Shown: positions 14,732 to 26,593 of the stretch, piece after piece
How positions within the stretch are numbered: position 1 is the first letter of the stretch
Layout of the letters: every line of letters starts with the position of its first letter
Assembly: GCA_000697055.1 (NCBI GenBank)
Contig: JNDT01001439.1
Location: 1 to 38,451 of the forward strand
Source of the DNA: Saksenaea vasiformis B4078
Lineage: Eukaryota > Mucoromycota > Mucoromycetes > Mucorales > Saksenaeaceae
DNA: 38,451 nt
Direction: 5' to 3'
The notes under the pieces: model-generated
Database searches by the model: none
What the model saw: the letters and a program-made list of their open reading frames with translations, nothing else
What the model was told of the DNA's origin: nothing
Made by a program: the position numbers and the translations under genes

Positions 14732-17700
14732 TTACAACCTCTCCGCCAACAGTTCCTCGATGCAGTGATTGATAAATTCGCGTTTTGTATCCATGTCGAC
14801 GCCAAAATGATTGGATAGAGCGTCCCGTACTTGCTTTTTGGTTAATTGCATCAAATCGTGTTGATCCAATATCTGTTCAATAGCTTGGATCATCTCAACG
14901 TCCGTTGGAAAGTACCCCACTTGCTCTTCAGAGGAACAAGTACAAGTCATTTCGTCGTACATCCTGCCATCCTCATCTTCAGAGCAAGACATATCTTTTT
15001 TCTCCCATTCCTGCTCATGCTCCGACCAGCGTTTGGTAGGCACCGTGGACGGATCAAACGTTCCCTCTTCTGGCCCCACGGCTTTACGTTGACCTTTCTC
15101 ACCGACAACGATACGCGTATTTCCCCATGAGAAATCGTCAAAATGCCAAAATGCATAGATCGGAATCAAGAAAGAAAAGACAGGAATCGCCAATACGTAG
15201 ACAATCATCCACCCCACATGTTCCCACTATGAAATCAAAGATTAGTTCGTTTTCTAGCAAACGTTTGCTTCCCATACCTTGCGTCTCAGGATAAAGATGA
15301 CGGCTTGGAGACCATAGACACCAGCAAGCGTGATGATTGACATTAGCGGTACCTGACTTGTGTTTGTGCATAGTTGATACACCAGATAACCGAGGTAGCA
15401 CACAACAGCCGGCATGACCAATGTACTCAGTAAATCAAGCATGACGACAAAGCGCATAGAGAAACAACAGAAACCGCACAATTCGGGAAGGAACATGAGC
15501 TCGCCAAGATTATGAACGGTAGAATTGATCCAACGTCGCCGCTGTGATAGCAGCACTGGCCATCGGTCGGGTGCATTGGTCATGCAAGCAGCATCGGGGG
15601 TGAACTTTGTTTTGTAGTGTGGGAAATGCTTGAGAATTAAAGTTGTGAGGTAACGATCTTCTCCCAAATGAAGAAGGTTTTTCTTATGTAACGTGTCGAC
15701 GCTGTTTTCAGCATAGTCTTCAATGACTTGATTGGAAGCCAAGAGGGGTTGGTTGCGTGTTGTCGATCGGATGCGGTACATACAGAAACAACCAGGCAGA
15801 CAAGTGACGCTACCGAAGAGCGACTCGAATGCCTTGGCCAAGTGATGGGAGATATAGTACTCGTAGACTTGGATCATCGTGACCCATGTATCTTTTTCGT
15901 TGGACAACATGGTCTCGCCACAGAGTCCGACAATCTTGGGATCATAGACGAAGCAGGCAACCATCTGGTTCAGCGAGTCCGGTAAAACCTCTGTATCAGC
16001 GTCTACCATAAGGACAAATTCATAGAAGCTTGGATTGACACCAATGACGTTTTTTAGTTGGTGATGGATCTCAAGTTCCAGGGGTGTCATCGGTGAATCA
16101 AAATGGACCTTGTTCAAGAACCGCATCAAGACCATCTGTGAATCGCGCTTGCCTCGATTGCCTGGCTTCTGTCGCTCTTCGGGGGTACCGACCTTGACCA
16201 CGACGATGTATGGAACCACATGGCCAGCACATTCATACAAGCCCGAGTAAACCTTGCCCATGTTGTGCTGCTTTTTACCTTCTCCCAGCGAAAGGAATGA
16301 CATGGGGTCTGGGTCTACGTTAGGGTCTGCTCCCAGGATATCCAAGACGATACGTGGGGTGGATCTATCGTTTCCGCTTCCGACGATCATACCATCGGCT
16401 ACGAGAAACAGGAGTTTGCGCTTATCATCATAGCGCATTACTGTTAAAGAATCGATTGTCTTGCGAAGAGATTCTTCGCCTTCGGTGTAACATGGCACTT
16501 GACAGATGATGAATTTATCGTATTCCTCAGGCGGCCGCTTTGTGCTGAGTCTAAGGGCCGCAAGAAACTTGAACAGGATGACACTGCACAGGAAACCGGT
16601 GATAAGCAGCAACAGGTACTCAGACAGCAAACACTGAAAAGAGTTGCGCGTGTCGACCTTGCCAACAAAAAACAAGTTCCGCATGCAGGTCAATTGTCGT
16701 TCCCGCAGAGCACGGTCCATCGGTAATGCATCGAAATGAGCGGAGATATCCGTACCAGCTAACTGCCGAAAAAGCTCTGTGATGGCGTTATCGATAAAAT
16801 CTGTGCTGATTCGCTCTGGTTGCTTGTTTGACGGTGATGTACCAGCAGCTCCCGGTGTTGGAATGCCTGGCGTTGTGCTGTTGGCGGTAGTGCTGTTATT
16901 ATTGGAGATGATGGGTTCAGGCCGACCACCCATCATATAGGATGTCAGATCATATACATCGTTATGTACAATGGCCCACAGACGATTGGTATTGATCCCA
17001 CCCAGTTGCACTGGATAGGATGCTTGATTTTTGACATCCACCGGATCGTATCCCATAAAGCCTAGACGATAGTTTTTTCGTAGGTATACCATCTGTTCAA
17101 AGTACCAGTCCGGTCGATAGTCGTCTTTGTGGTACCGGAAGTCGTGGTAGAATGAATTGGAATCGGTCATGTTAATGTGCGAATTGAGCATCACCTCTTT
17201 CGGCACCGAGCCGTCGATACCGTCGCATAGGGCCGACACTTGGACCGGAAATAGATCACTCGCGTCCTGGCCGGCGTACTGGAACAGGGCGCTCGTGGGG
17301 ATCACTTGGGATGCCCAGTGTCGGGGTGCAAAGGAAGTAAGGTCAAATACTTCACCACGGATGGCGACGTAGGCGTTGTCTTTGTCGCTCTTGGCTTGTA
17401 GTTCGGATTGCGTAAAAAGATCCTGATGCGGACACACCAACTGACCAAAGAATGCGATAAACCAGACCATGACAGCACAGAGAAGCATAATTAGACAGCA
17501 TAATGTCACCTTCTCTCGCCATGCCATACGGATATCTACTCGACGCATTCCACCAATCCACTGCATTAAAAATCCTGGAATCCACCAGGTACAAAACCAG
17601 GTAAGAATGACCCAAAAGCAACGGGATTTGCTAATTCTTTTCTTCTTTGTCTGTGCCGCCGGTTGTGCCGCTGCACCAGCCCCATTTGTCGTTCCAGCTA

Positions 17701-20305
17701 CTGCTGCGAGAGGTGAGTCTGTTCTCATACTTCCATGCATGGAGGTCGCATCGGTATGTTGTGGGTGCGCACAGCTGTCACCGTCACAGAGATGCGAACA
17801 CACAGATTCCGTTTCGGTAAAGCAATGCATCGTGTTATAGCACTCATCCACAGAATACATGGAACCAGTTTCCATCATTGACTGACCAAAGCATGATAAT
17901 GGTTGTGAACAGGATGTAACCATTCCTTCTTCGTCTTCTACAAGGCCACCGGAAGACGTTTCAGTTCACCTTTGGAAAACAATAAGACCCGACCCCTCCT
18001 CCTCCTCCCTTTTTTTTCCACAATTATTATTATTATTTATTTTACCAAATGGAATGCCTTTAGCGATGCAACGGGCTCTTCTTTGTTCTCTTTTTTCCAT
18101 TCCTCGTTGTTTGTTTTCTAGCGTAGACCATGCTAGTTCATTTAGGCACACCTGTTTAAAAAGCGATGAGTCTGTGGTTTTACAAGAAATCGTTACAAGA
18201 TACCTTATCCTCATTTACCACCATCATTGCCGTATCCCATTCGTATGCTTCGGCAAGTGCCATGCACTTCTTTACCGGTTCTGCATCGAGTTCGACGGCA
18301 GTGGCCTGGATCAGATCAGCATAACGTTCGCAGAACTCGAGGATCTCGTATTGCATGGTGTATTCATGTTTGGACCGTTTACATAACTGCATGATTTGGA
18401 ACATCTTGATTTGGGTCATGATTTTTTTGGCATCGCACGAACTAGGTAGAAGCAGATCATTGGGTTTCAGACAAATCACCCACCATCGCTTTGTCTCTCC
18501 CAACGTTGCAATCAAATCGTCAATCGCTTCAACCACTTGATGAACAGGTCCAGTTTTTTCCTTTCCTGATTGTTTCGGTTTGCGAACAGACGGTGACCGG
18601 CGAGGTTTCGAAGATTGTTGTGCAGCGACAATCATGGTATTTTTTGGATGCGACTCGGTTGCAATCGTCTTTTGTGCAAATATCCTCTTCACAAGATCGT
18701 TCGCTTTGACCTCTTCATGCTCCTCTGCATCGTACTCGCGACGGAACAGCGAGAGAAAGTCAGCGCTCATGGCGTCAGGGGTAGTGCTGAAGGCAGAAAG
18801 GTTGTACACGATAGGACCAGTGAAGTGCTGGATGGTGAATGGCGACTTTTTCGTGTTGAGACATGAATTCCCCTTGTTTGCTGACAAAAAGGTAGCGATG
18901 GCGTCTGCTCGCTTTTCTTCCTGGAGCATCCGAATCAATCCATGGGAAGGGTCGGCTAGAAGTTGAATGCACTCGTCCTCCTGCGGATCGTTGCTATTGT
19001 TACCAACGCTACTATCGTTTGGATTGCGGATCATAAACTGCTGTAGTTTTTCATTCGCTAAATGAACACACAACTGCTCAAAGCATTGTACGGATGCATC
19101 ATTGCCGGGAAAGTCGACGATACCGATGAAATTGTGAAACGTTGACTTGCACAATTTCTTATTGAGCACTTCGATAACCCAATCGAACAGCAGTGAGTAA
19201 AGCGTTTGGGATAGATGATCACGTTGAACAGTGGCCTGTTCGGCATTTAGGAAAATGGTAGTCAAATCCCGTTTGATGAGTTTGGTTTGGTACGTGAGGA
19301 CCTGCTCCAGCGCCTTGGATTCAACCCCTAGCAATTCGGCTGCTATATCCAGTGTCGCCGTGTTTCGTACAACGGCTGCATCCTGCGTCTGATCATCAAT
19401 GAACTGCAGCTGGTTCAGGTGCAAGATGGCAGCCAGAATTTGGGTCAGTTGTGTCCACTTGGATTTACTCACACCGACGGCTTTGAGATGGCTGTGCAGC
19501 TCGGTCCATTTTTCATCTTCATCTACCACGATATGGTCCCTCTTTGCATAGTCCTGCAGATAGAGTGCAGCTTTCTCTTCAGGTGAACTGCCGTGGAGTA
19601 GGTAATGAAGAACGTGGAACTGTCTTTCATCCGTCATGACCCGGGTAATTCTGGATTTCTCGAGCATGTAGTTGAGAAACTTTGCACCAATCATCCTTCC
19701 TCGTTCACTGAATTGGAGTTCGAGGTATTTGCCGAACCTCGATGCATTATCATTTGCCAATGACTTTGCATGACCGAAAGTCTCGATAATATTGTAGGCT
19801 TTTTGCACGAGTTGCGGCACTTTGGAAGACTTTTTGTTGCTGTTGTTGTGGCCACTGCTCAACGTTACAAGATGATACAGGATCCACTGGTGCGTCTCTG
19901 ATTTCCCGCTTCCACTCAAACCGCTGTGCAAATAGAAAGCATTAGCAGACACAACAGGAAAAGCACAACATGCCTGAGGACAATGGATTGATCCTGACCA
20001 GTCCGTCGCATATGAAAATACGCCTGGTTGACATGTTGGAAAATATGTGGATCAAGTCTATCGTCAGTACTCTCTGTGTCTTTATATTCTCCCAGATACG
20101 TTTCGCTGACTTCTTGTATTGCTTCTGGCGTGGTTCCTTTGTATGAATTGATGACAACCAAGGTGGAGTGGTGCAGCCGAGTATACATTTGGTCTTGCAA
20201 GAACCGTGCTCGCAAGGTCGCCACAATCAGATCCTCCGTCAAAGGCTCGATCTCGGTTAGATCATTGTGAGTGATAGTAGGCGGCGGTGCAGGAACGCTC
20301 TGCAT
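14732..20305 (-). CDS. class V-type chitin synthase with N-terminal myosin motor
   Basis: Model complement: 20305..19974, 19923..18204, 18151..18046, 17937..15278, 15226..14732; 1770 aa. It makes chitin at the plasma membrane; the fused motor helps deliver or hold the enzyme at growth sites. Order: myosin motor (about 1-690; P-loop GLSGSGKSET, switch I NDNASRFGK, switch-II position IVDFPGND), short neck (ENKQRGMEKREQRRAR), linker, membrane spans from about 826 (FWVILTWFCTWWIPGF), cytochrome-b5-like segment (about 910-940, RGEVFDLTSFAPRH), GT2 catalytic domain with VDADTEV, EDRYLTTL and QRRRW, more spans, and a C-terminal DEK_C domain in about the last 55 residues. Intron 1 (19924-19973, 50 nt) starts GCATGT, a GC-AG intron needed to keep the P-loop in frame. 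The 108-nt intron at 17938-18045 is the least certain. Motor and synthase were open as separate frames, but splice phases join them. Confidence 0.93.
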
Positions 20306-22146
20306 CTCTATCTGTCTCTTTTCTCTTTTTGTAGACGGCAGTACTTCCACTTAAAATGAGGGGAAAGGGAAAGGAAAATCAAGATGCAAAAAGTTCCAAC
20401 CGTAAACTGCCCCCACCCCTTCTTTAGCTTGTGCTACTCTTTTCTCCTAACAAATAACCCCTTCTCAATTCGTTTTTTTTTATCTCCCCCCACACACCCC
20501 CTTTCCCCTACTTCGTTTTTTTATGTCCAGCCTGCTTAAAATTTGATGCTGCTGCTCAAACGCTCTTTTCTTATGATCTTCTGCAGTAAGGCTCAGATCA
20601 AGCTATATTTCTATGCATTACTTGATCAGACGACAGGTACTAAACCGTAGGAAACAGAAGGCCAAAAAAAATTGGGTATCATACCCCGAAATTTCATCTA
20701 TCTCATAAACATCACAGGACATCTTTCTTTAACCAAAGCTTCATAAAAAAAACAAGGCACATGGATTTCTCCTCCTCTATTATCTCCTTCTCTTTTATTT
20801 TCTCATCTATTCCCCAAGAGATAGAACATACCAATTCGTTAGCCCTTGTTTAAGCAGAGCAGCAGTATTATTCGCCATGTTTGGCAAGAAATGGCCGGAA
20901 GAAGACGTCACGATTATATATTATCAGAACCAGATTGAAGGCATTTAAAGGGTACGAGACATGTAATCTGGTCTAGTTCAATTTGATAAGGGCAGGCTCA
21001 ATCTATTTGGGATGAGGTAAGCCAATCGCATTCCGACTTGCAACTTCATTGCTTCTTTATTGATTAACAAAATATTGCCTTTTTATTTTTGGTTTTTGGC
21101 CTTTGGCGTATGATCGTACCTTATTTTGAATCAAACTTTGCGACTTGGGCAAACTCATAGAAGCTATAGAACTACTGGATCGACAACTTGCAAGTACTGG
21201 AAGCACGATTCATCGCAGTGCTGCGCTCAGTGATTGTCAAAACGGTGAATACTGTTGAGCTATACGGTAATGCGTTCTTGTTTGTAGCCAAACTGCTGCA
21301 AAATGGTCAACAGAGAGCCTATAACATTTGCAGAGGTTCATTTCATTGTTATGTGACCTTCATTTCGTCGACAAGTATCGACAAATATCGTACGATCAAA
21401 CACTAAACGCAATATGAAAATCCATTTATCAATCTATGGAGAGCACTTTATTTGACGCATTAGCCACTCTTTCTTGAATATAATAAGCACAATACTCCAC
21501 TACATTCGGTGAAAGACGATAGAGATCGACGAATTTACCTAAATCACTTGTATCTGATGCCTCCAAAACGAAGGCCTGCTAAATGGTTGCCACAAAATCC
21601 ATACAAGTGTTTATGGCGTTGTAAACCACCAGGTCATCTGTGAAATGCATCATTCCAGGGAAAGATGCTTTCCATGGGGTGGATCTTCCTTTTTTTTTTC
21701 CTGCCTTTTTGCGCTAGCTTTGTAAACATGAATGCATTTTGTAAAACGCACGTCCTTGGTTGAGATGCAAATAGCTTCTTATCATCTCGGGACTTGCAAC
21801 TAGTGCGAGTACTCATGATTAAGATGCCATAGTCAGAAGCGTTCTTCGCGATAATGGTTTTTGCGTATTATCGTCTTTATCGACGAAAGAAGGCTAGAAG
21901 AAGTATATAACCTAGATAGTAGCTAAACGTAGCACCTTGATTCTGCGGTTAGTAGGCAAGGAACACCTGGCACCGACAAATAAAGCTGCCAGTCAAGGCT
22001 CTAACTTTCCTGCTCGACGGTTTGGCTGGCTCATAGCGAGGCAAGAATCAAAGTACTGCTATCATTATGGCTGAGCATTGCTTTCATATACACACTAGGA
22101 TTCGTTATGCTTTAAAACAAACAAGAATTCTACTGAAAGAAAAAGG
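20306..22146. other. divergent intergenic region, no supported gene
   Basis: About 1.8 kb between the chitin synthase start (-) and the carrier gene (+). The part next to the chitin synthase (20380-20530) is pyrimidine-rich on the + strand, with C and T runs, as expected of a fungal promoter and 5' leader. Short frames at 21188-21406 and 21634-21816 show no motifs. No RNA gene recognised. Confidence 0.5.
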
Positions 22147-23676
22147 ATGGTGTTTTCGCTTTCATTGATGCAAACACCCGAACTGGGCAGAGGCAAATTC
22201 ATTCTGATCTTCCATCGTACGATTGGTACTCCGTCAGGAACAACGTTATTCCATCCACCTACTCTGTTTGTCTACAACATGACACTCACTGCATATTTGG
22301 GACTACTCTCAGTGGGAAGCACGATCCAGAACCGACAAAACGCAATCAATGCCCTGCTTGAACAGGACGAGGTCGATCAACGACGAAGATTGAACGAGGC
22401 TGTTACCAATGCAGAAGTTGACATTGTATCTTCCATAAGTCAGCAACAAGGCTTAACAGAACCAAAAGGTTGACAATCACAGTTACATTTCGTATGTTGT
22501 TTTTTTTAATGCCTTGCCTCTAAAGAATCGCGCACCATCCCTATGCTTTAGAAACGGCAGAAAATGTTGCAGGTGTCACACTAGCCATTGGAGCCATGGT
22601 GGCCAACTACACACTGTGTTTCCCTATTGTCGTCGTGCGACACCGAATACAAGCATTACCCGCTGCATACCGCGAAGCGTACGTGGAATCTCCTTGGGGT
22701 TTCTTGCAATGCATTCGGCGGAGCTATTATCAGCACGGTTTTCGAGCCATGTATCCTGGTTTTGGCCTAGGAATGTTCGGTCAAGCTCTCAGCGCAGTCT
22801 ACGAGTCCTTAGTCAATGAAGTCGCACAGTCTTTTGATACAAGTCAATGGAGTCGGCCGTTACAATATGTTGCTATCCTGAGCACCAAATGGTAAAGCCA
22901 AAAAAAAAAAGAGCCTGATGATCTTTGGCTAAATAGTCTATAGTATTTTGTGGGCTATTAATGTACCGATGTTTCCTCTCTATCGCAATGCACTTATTTT
23001 ACGAGTTCAGACCGATTCTGCTACGACTCGTCGGCGCATCTTGTCATTTCGCGGGTTCTTGGAAGCTTACAGAAAGGACCTTCTGCGTTTCTTACCGTGG
23101 CGACGTTCATCCCCGGACACTAGGCTGCCATTGAGAAGTGTCTTTGTACCATCTTGTGTATTCAATATTATGACCGAGAGCATGTTGACGTTTCTTTACA
23201 AGCGAGTATATCAAGCGTTTACATCCCCTGCCTTTCGCGAACGCCGCCACAGCCGTCGATCGTCACGCCGGTCTTCGGAAAGGAACAAGGACGCGAATGT
23301 AGGCATGTTGCATACCTTTTATCCAGAGATTGCTTGCAGCGTCGTAAGCAGTATTATTACACGGATTATCAGTTACCCTGTCGACACGGTCCTCTTCAAG
23401 CTCATGATGCAGGACAGCGGTGTGCACAAGGTGAATACAGATTACGCTGGTTTTTTCGACTGTATTATACGGACATGGCGAGATGAAGGCGGTTGGAAAG
23501 CCTTCTTTCCTGGTTGGAGCGGAGGCGTTCTGGAAACCATAGGTGGTTATCTTGTCTTGGAAGTTGCTTGGTGGGCGTATCGACTGGTCGATTGGAAACT
23601 AAGTGCTTATCCCAAAACCGAGATGCGAACAGTGCGGAAAGCACGACGTTTGAGAGAACGTCTAGAAGCAGCATGA
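22147..23676 (+). CDS. SLC25A46/Ugo1-like mitochondrial carrier-fold protein
   Basis: Model join(22147..22468,22552..22891,22944..23676), 464 aa. Outer-membrane relatives of this group work in mitochondrial fusion and lipid handling rather than metabolite exchange. The best carrier signature is in exon 3: SYPVDTVLFKLMMQ followed by GFFDCIIRTWRDEGGWKAFFPGW, the PxD...W/F-P-G-W pattern of a carrier repeat. An earlier, weaker repeat contains LCFPIVVVRHRIQ. Between them lies a very basic Arg/Ser loop (HSRRSSRRSSERNKD, about 23245-23290). The start codon is uncertain: ATGs at 22147, 22168 and 22279 are in frame. Intron 1 (83 nt, donor GTTGAC) is longer and weaker than usual; intron 2 is 52 nt. AATAAA at 23693-23698 overlaps the expected 3' end. 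Family call is from pattern recognition and moderately firm. Confidence 0.75.
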
Positions 23677-23831
23677 AGAACTCCTTTGTTTTAATAAATC
23701 TCTGTTTTGTTTATCTTTACAAGAATGGAAAACACCATTGCGCATTTAGACAAAATAAAAAAAATGTTTACAGGTAACGAGCAAACAATAGCTTATTTGG
23801 CTCCTCTATGTTCTGAGAGGGCAGGCTTGGT

Positions 23832-26295
23832 TTATTGCTTTACAGGATCCCAGACAAGGTTTTGTATCTTTCCGCGGCAAAGAGGACTAGAGCACAAATA
23901 GAAGACTTAGACATTTGTTTCTTTCGAAAAACAAATAAACTTTTACCATGAGTCAAACGCGTCTGCACAACGACGGCCCCAACCCCCATGACCACAAGGT
24001 ATCAGCGATGTATTTTTCGGTTCGGAGAAACATATGGTGCAGAGTGGTCCGTCCCAGTCATACTCGCTGGTGTCAATGTAGGATGCAAGGCTCCGTCGTG
24101 TTCGAACAAAACGTGTAAGACGCTGCTTGAACTGGTCGCTGAGATGGCCAGCTTTACTTACGCCTTTGTAACGAACGTCGATGGGTGGAGGATACAACCA
24201 TGGTCGATCACCAAAATTTACCAATACGTGTTGGTGTGTTGTCAAGCTAATGGCTGGGTAGAGTTCCAAGCATCTCTCGGGCACCTGGATGTCAGTAGCA
24301 GGAGAGGATAAACGCTCTTGCTCAGACATGCGGCTGCTTTCCTCCTCTTTTTGTTTTTTACCCCTGTTTTGATTAGTACTGACCTGCTTTGTATAGTTTG
24401 GAAATGCCACTGTGACTCCAAGATCAACACCATTAATAAAAAATGAGCAATAACCAATATCGAGGTCAATAAAGCTGCCAAGTACATCACCAGCCATGCA
24501 TTTGACGGGGGGTAGGTCACGAGGATATATTGCTGTACCGTTGGCCTAGAAAAAGCAGTTAACAAGCAATAAGCACAGCTAATTCCTTCCTAGTATACCC
24601 AGACAGCAGTGCGGTACGTGTCAAAACCAAAGCCATTCTATTGTCAGTCAGTATATATATATATATATATATATAGGGAGAAGCGGTATCGCTTACCTCA
24701 TCATCGCCCACACCGTAACCTTCTTCCGGTTCAAACTGACACTGCTTTGTGGCCCATCCAATTTGCATGATACCATCGCTCAACAGAAGTGTTTCATAGT
24801 ACCATTTTCCGGTTCTGACGCCGACGGTGGCACGGATGGACTCAAAATGAGATCGGTCATTGCGTATCTACCATCAAACAAAATATTCTGCAATCTATGT
24901 CATCCCAACAAGTTAGCTTACCTCAAGGCCGTTGCCCCCAATTTTCCAGTGATATGTAGCATCAAATGGATTCAAGACGACGTTTATATAGCTCAAGTCC
25001 CACTTGGAAACGAACTGAGTTGTAGAATGTTAGTTAGATAGATGGTTGACAAACCGTAGCGTTGTTCACATTACATCTTTATCATCTTCGCCTGTAGCAT
25101 GGATTAATTACTTTTGTATAAGACAAACGAGAAGTGGTAGGACTTACCAAAGACTCGCTCCAAGGCCCAGCGTGCACAATGTGCAAGTTGTAGGTGCTTT
25201 GACCATTCGGGTCGTAGATCTTCTGGAGGGATGACGCCTGTGTCAAAGATACTGAGGCTGACATATTTTGGGACAAAGACCGACCGGCATTTGATTCCAT
25301 CATCTGTCATTCGGTTATCTTTCTCATCAAAAGCATGTATAGCAGCGCGCGTCCTACGTCGGAAAAGTTCTGTCACGATGTGCTGGACTTTCGTCCACAG
25401 ACCCATCCTCGACCTCCGGGACGTATGCTCGATGACAAAGTCATTGGGACACCACAGGAAGTCTGTCAAGCGGTGATTCGTCACTTCGCACTCTCGCAGC
25501 ACTGAACGGAGGATCTGCCGAATATTGTAGGGATGTCGTTGGATTTCGAGTCGAATAGGTCCTAAACATTTACAAAAAGACGTTTGCGCTTCTTGTGGAT
25601 AATTACACCCTGTGTTCTTACCTGTCAAAGCAAATTTTTCCAGTGCAAGTAAGGAATGCATCCGCACAAGTACTTCTTCCTGTGGGTCAGCTAGCATCTG
25701 TAACAGTAGAGTTGCTACACCATCGGACCACATCGCCTGGCTAACATCACCTGCAAACTTCTCCGCTAGGAGAGACCACAGAATAGCAGCATTCAGTTTT
25801 GTTTTCTTGTCCGCAGCGCGCCGTCTCTCTATTCGTCTTCGCTGAGAGCAATGAAAAGCCCACATTCGGCCTTTGTAAATCTTTTGGATAATAACGGACG
25901 AGACCTGGGTCATGATCTCACGTCCATGGAGAGCCGAACGGTCGAGCAAATGACCGAGAAATGCCATGGCGACGGGGTTCATTGGGTCTAACTGATTAAT
26001 GATAGCTGCAATAAATGAGAGATAACCATTGCCTAGATTTTAGGATGAATACGCGTTGTTACTATTATTTCTCTAGATTACCGTCACTTGCTGCAAATAA
26101 GGTGTCAAGAGCATGGGCCATTCTTCGCTCATGCTCGTATGCTTCAGGTATGGATGGGTCATACGGTTCACCTGCATTCCGGGAATGAACGTCATTGTCA
26201 TTGTTATCTGCCTCATTCTGTGCTATTGCCAAGACCTTCTTCCACATTTCCTCCACAATACGCGTGCGTTCGGCTTCGGGTCGTGCAGCAGACAT
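23832..26295 (-). CDS. RSPRY1-like protein (SPRY + C-terminal RING)
   Basis: Nine exons on the complement: 26295..26082, 26005..25622, 25561..25148, 25091..25075, 25014..24922, 24867..24697, 24637..24599, 24545..23947, 23886..23832; 661 aa. It is likely an E3 ubiquitin ligase. The N-terminal helical region has the family segment DPMNPVAMAFLG; then SPRY (GIMQIGWATKQCQFEPEEGY, GVGDDE, FFINGVDLG, VNFGDRPW), then RING (CTIC, PCGH, CADAFDSCPLCR). Exon 4 is a 17-nt micro-exon. The final CPLC pair exists only after splicing of 23887-23946; without it the frame stops at DSW. The ring reads CGHGGWGRRC, so the fifth zinc ligand (normally Cys) is Gly. An optional in-frame intron, from the GTCAGT after NYTKQ to the CAG before VPERC, would remove a Lys/Glu-rich insert from the SPRY domain. 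The second intron (25562-25621) is also readable through without a stop. Confidence 0.88.
24652..24675. repeat. (TA)12 microsatellite inside a 59-nt intron
   Basis: Twelve perfect TA repeats take up 24 of the 59 nt of the RSPRY1-like intron 24638-24696, between donor and branch site (CTGACTGACAATAG). Such repeats change length easily, so the intron length probably varies between strains. Confidence 0.9.
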
Positions 26296-26593
26296 GACGC
26301 AAAGAAAAAAAATTAACGAAGGTGATGACTGAATGCAAACACAAAGTTGATGAACAAGAAAGAGAAAATAAAATAATAATAAAAATAGAAAGCTCGAGGG
26401 AGATAGAGGGTAGAATAAGATGAGCGAGGTGAATTCTTTTTGTGTTTCGAATTGGTGGTAAACAGGGTTTATTTGTATAATTGTTTCGTGCATCGTGTCG
26501 TTTATGTTTGTACAAAAAACATGTTTTTGATTTGTATCTTATTGCCGAAAAGTAGACCATTGTTTAAATGTTTTTGGGCTATTCACTAACTAA

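Noticed and set aside
14732..20305. separate myosin and chitin synthase genes
   Set aside because: The motor frame ends at a good GTATCT donor; the neck exon (18151-18046) and the synthase exon join in phase, and the fused order is the known class V architecture.
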